This document shows positions 1-13,678 of a DNA stretch of 64,000 nucleotides, piece by piece. The notes under the pieces are model-generated. The model was not told where the DNA came from. It was given only the letters and a program-made list of their open reading frames with translations, and did no database searches. The position numbers and the translations under genes are program-made. Within the stretch, counting starts at the first letter, position 1, and each line of letters opens with the position of its first letter. The DNA comes from Warburgia ugandensis (Eukaryota; Streptophyta; Magnoliopsida; Canellales; Canellaceae): assembly GCA_035236585.1 (NCBI GenBank), contig CP141139.1, positions 52,831,217 through 52,895,216 of the forward strand. Direction: 5' to 3'.

Positions 1-1321
<1,321 letters not shown>

Positions 1322-1336
1322 ATTGGCATTAGACTA
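1322..1336 (+). other. Degenerate primer-binding site (initiator tRNA-Met type)
   Basis: ATTGGCATTAGACTAGTG resembles the ATTGGTATCAGAGCTAGTG that commonly follows copia LTRs and pairs with initiator tRNA-Met. It has two substitutions in the core and one missing base. It directly follows the LTR end (CTATCA) and precedes the Gag remnant. Confidence 0.6.
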
Positions 1337-1374
1337 GTGTTCTTAATTTTTATTTTTTTTTAAGTTTCAAATAT

Positions 1375-2325
1375 GTTTACAAAAAAGTTCTTCAAAATGG
1401 CACAACAAGCAGTCATAGGAATAAACTATAGAGAAGTTCAGTTCACTTATAGGCCACCATTCTTTGATGGCACTAACTACAACTACTAGAAAGCAAGGAT
1501 CAAGATTTTTATCAAACCTTAAGGATATAACCTTTGGAGATCGATTGAGGAAGGGCCTTATAAACCTTTCATTTTGATAAATGGTGTTCCTCACTAGACA
1601 CAAATGAACAAACGGAATGAAGAAGACAACAAGAGAGCTGAAATCGATGACAACATGATGAACCTATTCTATTGTATGTTATATGCAAATGAGTTCGATG
1701 AAATCTCTACATGTGAATCATTTTAAGAGATTTGGAGAAAATTGGAAGTTACTCATGGAGGTACAAACTAAGTCAAAGAAATTAGAATTAATCCTCTTTT
1801 TAATGAGTTTGAACTATTTTTTATAAAGCTCAATGAGTCCATTATTGAAATGTTTACAAGATTCACTCATATAATCACTTCTTTAAAGTATCTTGGAAAT
1901 ACTTTCCCAAATGGTGAACTTGTTAAATAAAAATATAAGATCTTTGCTAAGGTCTTGAAGACCTAGGGTCATTGACATTCAAGAGGCTAAGGATTAATAT
2001 ACCTTGAAATTGGATCAGTTGATGGGGTTTCAATGGCATATGAGATTGGTGAGAAATGCTTTTTGGAAGAAGAGTCTACGAACTAGAGAGACAAGTCTAT
2101 AGCTCTCAAAGTGGATGAAGTGAAGAGTAATAATGTTATAGTTTATAGTGGTGAAGAGACTTATTTCTCACTAAAAGGTTCAACAAGTTGATAAAAGGGA
2201 AAGTTAGTGGTGAAAGACAAAGGTTCTTCAAAAAGGCTACTACAAGAATAGACCCAATTATTTGCTTTCAATATAAAAAGCCTAATACATCAAACTAGTT
2301 TGTTCACTCTGAAAGAAGAAGAACA
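1375..2325 (+). pseudogene. Ty1/copia Gag remnant (UBN2-type) with zinc knuckle
   Basis: In one frame with several in-frame stops I read a copia Gag. The N-terminal PPFFDGTNYNY is followed by YANEFDEISTCESF, then IWRKLEVTHGGTN. Next comes the UBN2-like stretch LNESIIEMFTRFTHIITSLK, and the region ends in a decayed CCHC knuckle beginning CFQYKKPNTSN near 2260-2300. Gag packages the element RNA in virus-like particles. At least five stops and frame changes make it non-functional. Protease, integrase and RT should follow. Instead the sequence switches near 2325-2345 to a different element on the other strand, so this is a 3'-truncated fragment. Confidence 0.75.
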
Positions 2326-2504
2326 AGAACAAAAGGAATGTTTTCATAGAAAAATCACTTGAATTTTAAGACAACTACTATAACCACAGTGCTCAGAAGC
2401 CACTAGAGTGACAATAGATCACGTCCTTCTAAAAGGGTCCTATGAGCTCCATACCCTAAGTCTCATTTTACTTGATTTTAAATTTAAATTCAAGGGTTGT
2501 GATC
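2326..2504 (-). mobile_element. Tat/TR-GAG-like internal fragment, distal piece
   Basis: The reverse complement matches the leader of element 1 downstream of 19320. Shared landmarks include CCCTTGAAT, AAAATCAAGTA, AGAGACTTA, TATTGTCACTCTA and GTGGTTATAGT. It continues the segment at 4953-5758, from which it is separated by the solo LTR. The exact junction with the copia fragment is uncertain by about 20 bases. Confidence 0.75.
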
Positions 2505-2659
2505 TGTAACAACTGCACACAAAAAAACAAAGAAAAAAAAAATCACTTAAACGAAAGGGGGGTTAGAATTGATACTGGCACCCCCCCCAACGTAATAGAC
2601 CCATCAGGTCGGTCTTTTTCCAAAACCCAACAGACCAATAGAAAAAAAAAACCCAACGA

Positions 2660-2755
2660 GTGGGAAGAAGAGGAAGGGAAGAAGGAAAGAAGAGAAAGGA
2701 AAGAAGGAAAGGAGAGAGAGGGAAGAGAGGGAGGAGAGGAAGGAGAGAGCCGCCG
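2660..2755 (+). repeat. Purine-rich (GA/GGAA) tract
   Basis: About 95 bases consist almost only of G and A, irregularly arranged, within the solo LTR. The overlapping Arg/Glu/Lys-rich or Ser/Pro/Leu-rich reading frames are composition artefacts. Confidence 0.85.
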
Positions 2756-4338
2756 GAGAAGTCTACCACTCCGACAAGTAGGGAAACTGGGGTTAGGGCT
2801 TTTTGGGTTTTTTTGGCAAATCAGAGCCATCTAGCCCATTCTAGAGAGGGGAAAACACGGCTGAACATAGTGAAGGTATGATCTACAAAACCCAACTTTT
2901 GATTTGTGGTGTTTTGCTAAATTCTTGCGTTTTCACCCTAGACCTAGAATTTTGGATAACCCAACCGTCCAATTCCCAATCCAAGGGTAGGGATAGGTAA
3001 TTTAATGCATGAGATAGCCCTAATCACACAAAAACGCTAGATTTAGGCTGAGAATTAATCAGACGATCTCAAGCGTCCGATCTGGTACTGTTCACACAGT
3101 AACCTTTTGACATCTAATCGACGATCAAACACCACAAACGAGTTCTAGAGCACTGGAATTGCTAGCATATGGCACAAATTGAAAGTTTTAGACTGAAATT
3201 GGTCTAAAAATCTAAATTGTTTGATTGGACAGTAGGAAAATAAGGACCTAACACTTTTGATTGGTGGTTAGACACTACCATGGTGTACCTTAACCTTTAA
3301 TAAGTTAAGATACTTAAAAAATTCAAGATAAGACCATTTAACGATGAAACACCCTTACCATGGAATTAAGCACCATCACTTCGCCTTATGACGACTAGTG
3401 TCAGTGACTAACTCAGAGGGAGCTTTGATACTAGAAAAGCTAAGAGAGGCCCCAAAGTCATATATCTGAATTTGTTTTTGTGTACTTTACAGAGGCGTGA
3501 TTGATTTGGGAGCTTGTACTCTAATTGAGGAAAGTATTCACGTCAGTGACCTAGAAAAGCACCGTTTCAGGTCGGTGGAATTAAGATTGTTAAGATTTTT
3601 GTTATATATGTATTTGTATATGTAATTTGAGCATTGAAACAAGTCTTTTCAATTTATATGAAAGGCAAGATGAATGTGCATGATAAAATCTAACCATGAT
3701 TAAACTGTTCATGCAAAAGCTATATATTATTATGAAATATGAGAGAAAACATAAGACTGATACCAGAAAATTGTGAGTTGGCTCGTAAGAGTGAAAGGGG
3801 TCGTTATGATGTGGGCGGGCCACGAAGTCGTTATGATGTGGATGGGCCTTCGAGCTGGACGAGCTACTGGTTCCTGGCTGGACGAGCTACCAGTCTCTCA
3901 GGAGTAAAGCCTTGAGGTGTGTCTTTGAGTTAGTGTGTCTTTGGGTTTAACCCATTGCATTAACTCACTACGCCAAAGAGGATAATATTGTCTGTTGTGT
4001 ACTTGAGACACACGACAATGCTTTAGTGGTTGGTGGTGTGAAATGGCTAGTATGAGCAAAGGATGGTATCAGGAAATGAAAATGATTAGTGAGTTGACAT
4101 ATGACTGCATGCTTGCATTTCAAGAATATGTTTTAGTACTAATGCATTGACATTTTTTTTATCTTGGCATGAATTTATGATGTTGATGAATGTTGAATTA
4201 TTTCAAGCTAAATGATAATTGAATACTAGTTGCATGTTTCAGCATGGACAAGTTAAATCATGTAGAATATCATGATTTTGTGTGTGTATATATATATATA
4301 ATTGCTTCTTATTCCACCTACACAAACACAAGTTTGCT

Positions 4339-4366
4339 GAGATATTGTATTTGTTTACAATATCTC
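4339..4366 (+). other. LTR stem-loop (11-bp stem)
   Basis: GAGATATTGTA and TACAATATCTC form a perfect 11-bp stem around a 6-base loop. A near-identical but longer hairpin, preceded by a similar TTGCTGA context, occurs at 14456 in another LTR. Confidence 0.8.
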
Positions 4367-4479
4367 AAAGCAGAGGATTCCCAAGAAGTAGAGCTTGTTG
4401 ACAGGAGCACACTGATGAAAAAAAGCTCTTAACTTAGGCAGGTAGTGATTGGTTTATAATTGAAGTCTTTTTATTTAAG

Positions 4480-4482
<3 letters not shown>

Positions 4483-4547
<65 letters not shown>
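4483..4547 (+). repeat. (AG)n microsatellite
   Basis: A pure AG run of about 65 bases lies in the 3' part of the solo LTR. Confidence 0.95.
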
Positions 4548-4550
<3 letters not shown>

Positions 4551-5390
4551 CCATATATATGTAATTGTGGAGTTCCTGATTGTGTTTTTGTTAGATCTAA
4601 TTTGACTCTATTTGAACAGATGTATGAAAAGGAGACAGAGTCTCCATTTATATTTTAAAATTGTCAAAAATGTTTATCAGGTACTTTGCAATGACATGCG
4701 TTAAATGTCATATGTCCAAAAAATAGAGAAAACTCTACCGGATTGTGGTAGAAATGAGCGCTCATTTCACCGAGAATCCTTGTTTTTTGATAAAAGTAAA
4801 ATGACACTAGGGATTGTTCAAAGCGAATTTAAAAGAAAAGATTCTTTCACATTTGTTTATGTTTTAAAAATGATTTATTAGAAATTGAGCTCCCTAAGTC
4901 AATGTCTTTTGGATTTAAAAAGTGTTACGAAAACCCGGGGCATCACATGATCGTAGCATACAAGGATATTGATTGATTCCTAGGGTGGCCAAGGAGCTAG
5001 TGATGAAATCTAGTCCTTATCTTATAAGAGTTCCTGTGAGGCCCTTACTAACATTAATTTCATTCCACCATAAAGCTATAAATATGTAATGCAATACAAA
5101 AGAAAACTAAAGGCTACCTATATTCTACTTAACAAAGGGTCAAGCACCTTATTGGATGGGACACGATAACAATGCAACCTATACTTTGGCAGCAGCCGAG
5201 CTCAAGCTAACCTTTGTTAAATAGGTACACAACTAATGCAACAATCCTAAGTAAATAACAACAATTATCAAAGAATTGTCATAATCTCTATAAATTATAC
5301 TAACATCCAAATGAAAATTATACAAAATGCAAATTATCCTAAAAACTAAAATTTGAGGGAAAGATACTCATGTGAGGGTCCGACGATGAT

Positions 5391-5419
5391 CAAGTGTGAG
5401 CCACCATGCCAAACACTTG
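5391..5419 (-). other. Leader hairpin, copy A
   Basis: CAAGTGT and ACACTTG frame a loop containing GGTGGC in element sense. The same hairpin occurs at 18860 and 44097, about 315-370 bases after the PBS in all three copies. It is a candidate RNA dimerisation or packaging structure by position only. Confidence 0.6.
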
Positions 5420-5733
5420 CCCTGTATTATTATAACCCATTTAAAATTAAATAATAAGGAAATTGCAAATTATAATGGACCTCACTATAAGTTTCACTCA
5501 AGTACTAATCTAGGAAAGCAATAAAACCTAATCTAAGATAATGAAGCCATGGCCCATAGCATCATTGATGCTCCTTTACTGATTTTTCTTGCACAAAAAT
5601 CAATGAAATATGGTCAATATGAGGAAAATAGCAACAAATGTAAAAATTATGTGAAAACCCTAATCTAATGCACCCTAAACCTAGACTAGAAGATAATAAC
5701 CTAAAGTATGGAACACTACACAAATTGTTGCAA

Positions 5734-5752
5734 CTCCTTGGCAATGGCTCTA
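5734..5752 (-). other. Degenerate primer-binding site (TGGCGCC...GGGGA type)
   Basis: On the minus strand, TAGAGCCATTGCCAAGGAG resembles the TGGCGCCGTTGCCGGGGA site of Athila/Tat-type plant elements. It lies seven bases from the LTR end. Confidence 0.65.
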
Positions 5753-5758
5753 AAAACT

Positions 5759-7440
5759 TCTTGTTATTTTAAATAAACTCACAAGTACATGAATTGTTTG
5801 CATTATAGTTCGCTAGTGAGGTCAATCTCACGAGGAGTTGAACTAATGTGATGCTAGCGTTCCCTACTTTAAATTATAGAACCTAGCCAAATTTAAGTAT
5901 TTTTTACCTAAACTAAGAATGAAAATTAGCACATGAAATTCGAAACTAAGCATAAACAAGAAACACGCTAAATTGAGACCTTTCCTAAAACATGAACTTT
6001 CTAAAATTAAAACTTTCATAAATTAAAAACTTCTAATTTTATGACTTTCCTAAAATTCAATTTAGCAAGTTCCCTAAACTAACATTCCTAAGCATGAAAT
6101 TAACAACTAATTTAAGAAAAACATGCTTTAACAAACTACTTTCCTAATCATGATAAATTAAGAAAACTAAGCAACTAAATCAACTACTTTAGCAAGCATG
6201 AAAATTTTAATTATTTTCCAAACTAACTAAGATGCAAACTAATGGAATCTGACTACAATTAAACAAGAGAAATAAAGGAAAAATTACCACTAACAAACAA
6301 TGAAAGGAAAACTACCCAAGCATCACTCATGTAACCATGAAATGCTATGCATGATTCATTAGATCAGAGTGGGTTTAATCAACTACTTTGAAAACCTAAG
6401 TGGGTGAAGGTATCTTGAGGAAGGGGAGTAGGTGTGAGACACCACCTTTTTAGGAAGGAGTGTCCCCCCCCCCCCCCCCCCCCCCCCACCCCTTCCAAAA
6501 TCATTGAAACTCCTATAGTTTAGGAAAGTGGGTGGGAATGAGATGGCAAAGAAATGGAGGGTGTTAGGTGGAGAATTTTGGTTGTTGGGAAGTTTCCTAA
6601 GAAGTGGAATGTGATAGAGTTTTGAAAAGATGTAACTCTACAATGGAAATTCGTAGTGCATCTTAAGGGTGAGGTGGAAATTGAGGAAAAAGTGGAGAAA
6701 AGAGAGAAAAATACAAAAATTGAAAGGGTCTTATCCCATTGGTTCAATGCCATCTTATTTTAATAAGATTTTCCTTAATATCTTCTAAATATCTCATGGA
6801 TAATCTTCTTGAATCTTCTCCAAACCCAACCTTCCATTTAGCTTAGTTTGATGGCTTAGATGATTAACTTTGAAGGCTGTGTTAGTTAGGCTTCATGGCT
6901 GGCTTTGGAAGCTTTATTGGCTTGACTTCTTGGCTGCATCCCTTGGCTTGAGTGGCTTGTATGGTTTGGTTTAAATTCCTCAGCTTGCCACCTTCTCTCA
7001 TGACTTATATGGCTAAGGTGGCTCAAGTGGCTTCCATGCAAAGGTGGTGAGATTGCATGGTTTATTTCATGGGCCCAATTTGGACATCTTTAGCTCTTTT
7101 AATCACATCCATTACTAGTCCATAAGATGATCTTGGCCTTTGGTTTCATATTAAAGTGATGATTTTGAAGCTTAGACTCAATCTTTTGATCTTGATCCTC
7201 AATTTCGTCCTAGTCAATCTTAGTTGTTGGATCACTATCTTACTTCCTTCAAAAAGTAAACACCCTAATTAAATATTTAAAAAACATGATTAATCACATA
7301 CTCACTTTGGATTAGCTTCTGAACTACAAAATAATAACTTTTGCTTCATCAGGTAAAAAATACATGTGTTACGAATTTTGGTCTAAAAACCCTAATTTAC
7401 CCTTATAAGTTGTAACACATGGGTGACTAATTTGGTGGTT
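5759..7440 (-). mobile_element. Tat-like LTR, minus strand (left arm of inverted LTR pair)
   Basis: The reverse complement runs from about 7440 down to the PBS-proximal end at 5759. It is homologous to the plus-strand LTR at 7770-9528 and 14873-15765. Clear matches include ACCCATGTGT, GCTTCCAAAGCCA and CATCTAAGCCATCAA in the two orientations. The LTR terminus ends AACAAGA on the minus strand. The 5' (U3) part is missing at the junction near 7440. By eye the arms are roughly 80% alike where I compared them. Confidence 0.75.
6464..6487 (+). repeat. Poly(C) run
   Basis: 24 consecutive C residues, poly(G) in element sense, inside the left-arm LTR. Confidence 0.95.
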
Positions 7441-9528
7441 TTGATGAAAAATTAAAAACTTATTAGTAACTAAACTTAAGTATTTGATATAGCTAAATAA
7501 GAGAAAATTTTCTCAGATAAATAAAAGATTTACACAAAAATTTTGAGAATTTTGTGGGTATATTCACTGCAAACCCTCATGAGGCCTAACTTGTCCACTA
7601 AGGGTAACCTAGGGGTTTAAGGTCTCGTTACATGTACTAAATGCTATCATGAGTACCTACAAAAGTAGCACCTTGTATTTGTTTTTGAAAAAAGATTTTT
7701 CACATGTTTTGCTCAGGACTAGCAAATTGCTGGCTGGAGGTGTGATAAGTGTTCAATTTTGCATAAAAAGTACCCAATTAGTTACCCATGTGTCACAACT
7801 TATTGGGGTAAATTACATTTTTTAGACCGAAATTGGTAACACATGCATTTTCAACCTAATGAAGCAAAAGTTTGATATTTTGTAGGTCTAGAAGCTAATC
7901 CAAGGTAAGTATGTGATTAATCTTATTTCTCTAGGATTTGATTGGAGTTTTTCACTTTGGTAGGAAAAGAGATGATAATCCAACGGTCAAGATCGATCGG
8001 GATGAAATTGAAGATCAAGATCAAAAGATCAAGTGAAAGCTTAAAATTCATCAATCCAAAGGTCAATATCATCTCTTGGATAAGCAATGGATGCAATTAA
8101 AAGAGAGAAAGGTGGCCAAAGGCGGTCCACGAAGTAAATCATGCATTTCCATCACTTTGCATGGAAGCCACTTGAGCCACCTTAGCCAAATTCAAGCCAT
8201 GGACAATGTGATAAGCTAAGGAGAGTAGCCAACCACCAAAACAAGCCAAGGAAGCTTCCAAAGCCAACCATGAAGCTGATTCAATGGAACCTTCAAAGTT
8301 AGCCATCTAAGCCATCAAGCTAAGCTAAATGGAAGGCTATGATTGGAAGAAAGTTAAGAGGATTATCCATGAGATATTTTCAAGATAATTATGGGAAATT
8401 TATTAGGATAAGATGGCATGTGGACCAATAGGATGAGAGCCATCTAATTTTGGTGTTTTTCTCACTTTTCTCTACTTTTTTCTCACTTTCTACCTCACCT
8501 CTAAGTAGCACCACGAATTTGACTTTCCATTCAAGAGTCCTACCATTCCAAGACTCATCCTCCTTCCTAAACTCTCATCCCACTAACTGCCACCTCCAAA
8601 GATGAAAGCCACATATCCTTTGTTTCCTCATTTAAAAACCTAACTTGTCTTGACATCTTAGCCACACAATTTTCACTTTTCATCCCCACCATATATTCAT
8701 CTTAGGCTACCCTAGAAAATATAGGAGGAAAAGCATAAAAGTCCAACAAAAAACCAAGGCTTAGGGACAACTCTCCATTGGGAGGAAAGAGACATCTCCT
8801 TCACTTGGAGGAGCACATCCTCTTCCTCCACTCTCTTTTCACCTTTTTGCCTTAAGCTTTCTTATCTTTTGGGTGGATGATACATCTTCCAAGGTGGATT
8901 TCTACTCCTTTCAAGTATTCCACACCTAGGGTTGGGTTTTACTTTGAAAAGTTGGTTAAGTTTCCTTGATCTTTCTTTTCTTTGCTTATTCTCTTAGCCT
9001 GTCTATTCTTACCTTATTCCCTTTTGATTCCACGCTTAGTTGTTAATTTTATTTCCTTGCTTGTTATCTTTGAGTTTAGTCTTATAATCCATTGATTTAA
9101 AAGCTATAACTCTTTGGTAGTGACAACCAAAAGAGTTAGCTATTAGATCAAAGCCCTTTTTCTTGAACTTCCTTGCTTTCTTTGTTGATTGTTCCTTGTT
9201 TCCCTTGTTGTTTACCTTGTTAAATTGCCTTCAAATTATAAGTTTTCCTTGATTATTCCTCAAAGAAACAAGTTAATTCTTCCTTGCTAGTAACAGCCAA
9301 GAGAAGAAGTAACTTGAGTCTTTGATTTCATTCTTTGCATTCCATACTTTCTTCTTAGAGATAGACAAAGTTTTAAGTGTTCCTCTCCTTAAGTTCCTTC
9401 ATTAGTCTAGCCATTTTTCTTTTGTTTCTTTTTGGAAACCACTTGAATATTAGAGGATATCATTTTGAGGTAGAATTGATTTGCATCAAGTATCATGTCT
9501 TGGATTGAATGCAATTTCCAGCGTTATC
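7441..9528 (+). mobile_element. Tat-like LTR, plus strand, first part (right arm)
   Basis: 7441-7770 matches the 3' LTR of element 1 near 22770-23080. Shared stretches include ATTTTGAGAATTTTGTGGGT, ACTGCAAACCCTC, GTCCACTAAGGGTAAC and CGCATGTTTTG-like sequence. From 7770 on it is the inverted counterpart of the left arm. It is interrupted at 9528 by the next element and resumes at 14873. No gene is present. Confidence 0.75.
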
Positions 9529-10096
9529 TGTTACAACCCCAATTTTTATGAATATAAGTGAATTATTAAAAATTAAAAGTTAAAATTTTAAATGTGGAAC
9601 TAGAACTTTGAGTTCCAGGAAAATTCATTTTTATAAAAAATAAAATTAAGACCTAAAACTTGGATATTTGTAATGTACTTGAAAATTTGATCAAAATGAC
9701 TGTAAGTACTTCAAATTCTGAGTTCAGATGAAAAATCCTTATTTTTCTCCATTTTTATGAATAAAAGGGTACAATGGTAATTTTACTAATAACCGAGACC
9801 TAAGACATCAAAATTTGGAATGTATTTAGAAATACAAATCTAATGCCACTAAGTACACTCAATTCTGAGTCCGAGAGAATAAAACAGATTTTTCTCCATA
9901 AAAGTGCAAATTAATCTTTTCACACTTTCGTGGGGCCCACAAAGGGATCCAACAGCTAGATAACATGTCATCATGAGTCAAACCACTACCAGCTACTAGT
10001 GGAGAAGGAGGTGGCAGTGGGAATCCGAAGACAATTTAATAATAAAAAGAAATCAAACATGATTATTACAAGTAATCATAGAAAATTCAAAAATAT

Positions 10097-10106
10097 CTAT
10101 AAATAG
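10097..10106 (+). promoter_or_regulatory. TATA-like box of the large LTR
   Basis: CTATAAATAG lies about 570 bases into the LTR and is followed by a CT-rich stretch at about 10200-10240, as expected for a U3/R promoter. Confidence 0.5.
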
Positions 10107-13100
10107 CTCATAAAATTCCCAAAAATTATCCTAATGTTCTTCACGAGGTCCCCTAGAATTTCCCAAAATCTCAACTCCAAAATCCTCCTTGATCTCCCCC
10201 AATTCCTCTTTCTTTCTCTCTTTCTCTCTTTCTCTCTTATTCTCTGTGGGTGTGTCCCCATATGCACCCAGGCAGACGACCCCATGTTTGCATCGGGAGC
10301 GTCCAGGGATGTGTCATCCCAGATGAACCAGGGTTTTTTCCTGGGAAACCCTAATTCAATTAGCCATAACAGTTGAGCCATTAAGTTTCAATCTCCACCA
10401 TTGGATCTAGTTGGATAGGGGTGATCTACAAAAGCCCTTTGGTTTCATGATGACCCACCTCATGGATCGTCGAGAAATCCCAAACAAACAAAACTCATCG
10501 GTGTATCACCATCTCCCGCAATTAATTCAAGAGATTTCGGCCAATCTAGCCTGTGAAAAGTAATCTTAAACCGATGGATCTCTTCAGAAACATGAGATCT
10601 ATGGTCCCCCTATGGTCCCCCACCTCCAACAATGGCAATGGAGAATTTCACAACTGTATAAATTTTTTGCGTCTAGTGTTTATGATTTCTTCTTCTCTGG
10701 TGATCTTTTCTTCACCAAACCAACATAGGTAGGTGCACCTTTCTCCCCTCTTTCATTTCTAGCATTTTCTTGGTGTTTTCTGGCCTTTAGGTGATCTCCC
10801 CGACTGTTAATCCATTGGAGAAGATGGATCCAGCAATAGGGTAGAGATCTTACCATGGACGGCTCATATTGAAATTCTAAGTTGTTGGATGGATTCCTAG
10901 GGCCCAAAAACTCCAAGAGATGAAATCTGGGCTCTTTATCTTGTAAGATGAAGGAGATTAGGTGATAAGTGATTTGACAGGCCAAATCTGGACCGTCTCG
11001 CCTATCACTAATCTCCTCTCCCCGATGATAGGTAATCATAAGTAATGCGACGTGGGCCACCCTCCCATTTTGTCATGTTCTGTCGAGTTGATCTCAGCTA
11101 TCCAATTTTGAATTGAGAGCTTATTTCTTTAATTAAGAGCTCAATTTAGCTCTAAGTTTAGATATGAAAGTTACTATGACTTCCTTGTCACTTGTAGAAG
11201 TTACTGAACTCATAATATTTGTGTTCTTAATAGTATTTATTTGTGATAATTAGTAAAATTTGTGCCAACAGTATTGGATCATGATTAAGATTACTTTAAA
11301 ATGAAAATCTGAACTTATATATGGGTTTAAGAGGTCTCAAAAACCTAAGGATCATGATCACAATAAAATTTCTATATCTCTAGATCAAGAAATTAAACAA
11401 AAACAGTAAGATCAAATATTAGCTCTTAAAATAGGATGAAATATTAAAATCCAAATTTTGATCTCAATTTTAACTCCAAATTGAGATAAAAAAGTTGGGT
11501 TGGATTCCTCTTGATGAGGAGAACCTATTGAACCAATAAAATTATTAGTTTAATTCATTAAATGTTTTGAATTTAAGTAGATAAGTGTACTAACATCCTT
11601 GATCTACAAGATCTAGGATGATCAAACCATTCAAATTATTTTAGATGATGATATAATGATATAATATCATAAATAAATGGGTTGGATGTAATTGAATTGA
11701 CAGATCTTAAGAGATCTAGCCTCAAAAGTAGAAAGATCCATAAAAATGAATGGTAATCTACTTTATCAATTTGATCAAGGAGGATTGGATAGTATTGATG
11801 TATTTGGATAATGATATGAAGTTAGTATCATATGGATTGATGGACTTAATGATGATGATTTGGGATAGATTAATATCTATGCCCTTAAATTGGATAAAAT
11901 GACTTAAGATCTTCTTAATCGATTAGATCAAGAAGGATTAGATCATTTGATGAGATGCATTAATGATCTAATGATGAAATCACATTAATAAGATGTATTA
12001 TATCTAAAGGAAAATGAAAAGATCAAGATCTAAACCCTAAAAAGGATAGAAATCAATTGTGACTGTTGGATCATGATGAATAGTTTGGCATGTTAGATTT
12101 TCATTTGAATTATTGAATGTTATTATAATTGTCTTTTATTGCTTAGTAGATTTAATGGTAGATTTATTTATTTATGCTTTAATGCTTATGTTATGAAAAT
12201 TACATTGAAAATGTGATTAAATGAAAATAGAGTTGAAGAACATTTACATGGAATGAATGACATGGACTTAATGATAGTAAGGGCCATAATTAGTAGGATA
12301 AAATAAGGAATATCATTTCCTTGGCCCAAATTAGGAGAATAATGAAACTCCATGAATGACATTTTAAATGTTCACGGACTTAATTAAAATCAATTAGAAA
12401 GAGTACTTAGGGTTAAAATGCTGATAGGAACCTTGTGAAAGGTTGAGCTAAGGACACACTAGTGAATGCTAAACATGGTGGTTTAAGGGGTTTTCTAATA
12501 GAGCCTCACTCTTTCCCTGCCTTTTGTTGACATTTGTGGGGTCTAAACATCTCCATACATGAGGATTGAAGTAACCACTTTGTATTCAGCCATTCAACTA
12601 GCAAGTCTTAGTCAATTGGTAATAAGAGGAGCAGTCTAAACTTAGGATGAAATAAGCTATCTTCAACAAGCAAAACATTAACTAGTTGAATAATAATAAT
12701 AAGAGCATAAAAGGTTAGTAAAATATCTAATCTTAATAAAAATGGTAAGTAAGATAATCAAGATCAAACAAGATCCATAGGATCTTGAATGATCAATAAC
12801 AATAAGAATAATAACATTGTATTGTACTTAGTATGCATGTTTATTAGTATGTATGTTATAGATCAAATCTAGATCATTAGATTAGATAATCCAAACCCTT
12901 AATCAAATATGATTCAAGGAAAAGAACCAGGATCATCCTCCTTAGGGATGATCAAATAACTGAACTTAGATCAAAGAAGAACTAGATGATGGAAGATCTA
13001 GGTCCTTAATCAAGATTAAGGAGATGGACACACAAAGACTTAAAGATAGAAAATACTTCGATCTGAAAGGTAAGAAGATCATTCTAACCATCAAATCTAT

Positions 13101-13490
13101 TGATCAATAGGATAAAATACTATCTAAGAAAGATAGATTATATGGATTATAGGAACACAAGACAGATCTAGATCCTTTATATCAAAGGACAAGATTAGAT
13201 AAGAAATATAAATAGGAGATTATCCAGAATTGTGCTGATAATGATAGTATGTATGCGTTTACAGATTACATACGTCAATCATGGAGGACCTGAAGGAATG
13301 GATCATTACATGAAGGTAGGTGGAACTTTAAGAATACAAGACCTATGGTATGTGGAATTGTTGTTATTCATAGACATTATAATGCTTAAGGATGATAATA
13401 TTTTTAGTTACATTTGAATCATAATTCATGCATACTCAATAGAGATAACTGTTGAAATTAGATGAACAAATAATAAATACATGGGTATCA

Positions 13491-13678
13491 TTTATGGTTA
13501 CCCCTAAACTTAGATAAGAATAAAATTGGATATCATTTGTATCAAATGAGTATCCTTATACTTAATAACATTTGGTATATGAATACCAAATTAAAGGAAA
13601 TGGGGATCATTTACAGTAAATGATTAATCCCTAAACTTATAAGAATATGGGTATCATTCATTGTAAATGAGGATCCCT
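13491..13678 (+). repeat. Array of imperfect self-complementary units
   Basis: Repeated units read roughly GGxTATCATTT, a short spacer, AAATGAxxATCC and CTAAACTTA. Clear hairpins lie at 13526-13555, 13571-13590 (TTTGGTAT / ATACCAAA), 13603-13631 and 13649-13677. A less symmetric copy starts at 13491. Unit spacing is irregular, about 35-46 bases. Confidence 0.7.

Larger units (their letters stand above)
2505..4947 (+). mobile_element. Solo LTR (Ty3/gypsy-like) with perfect TSD
   Basis: A 2443-bp unit starts TGTAACAACTG and ends CCCGGGGCATCACA, a terminus style seen in plant Ty3/gypsy chromovirus LTRs. TGATC is present immediately left (2500-2504) and right (4948-4952), a perfect 5-bp target-site duplication. 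The flanks rejoin a minus-strand Tat-like leader that is uninterrupted in element 1. No internal domain is present, so it is a solo LTR left by LTR-LTR recombination. Inside are a purine-rich block (2660-2755), short direct repeats around 3800-3900, a stem-loop (4339-4366) and an AG microsatellite. Confidence 0.85.
4953..5758 (-). mobile_element. Tat/TR-GAG-like element: 5' leader (minus strand)
   Basis: Read on the minus strand, this follows a Tat-type LTR end. It holds a PBS, then a leader colinear with that of element 1 at 18520-19320. Shared landmarks are the CAAGTGT hairpin, TTTATGGTGGAAT, AGTAAGGGCC and ATAAGATAAGGACT followed by a GATTTCATCAC-type stretch. It is noncoding and breaks off where the solo LTR was inserted, resuming at 2504. 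Confidence 0.8.

Noticed and set aside
2472-2881. Arg/Glu- or Ser/Leu-rich frames on both strands
   Set aside because: These are products of the GA-rich tract and cross the solo LTR boundary.
10680-11060. 126-codon frame on the minus strand
   Set aside because: It lies inside the 5.3-kb LTR on the antisense strand, with no recognisable domain.
13571-13590. Short TTTGGTAT/ATACCAAA palindrome as a separate operator-like site
   Set aside because: It sits in the array of self-complementary units, so it is reported as part of that array.
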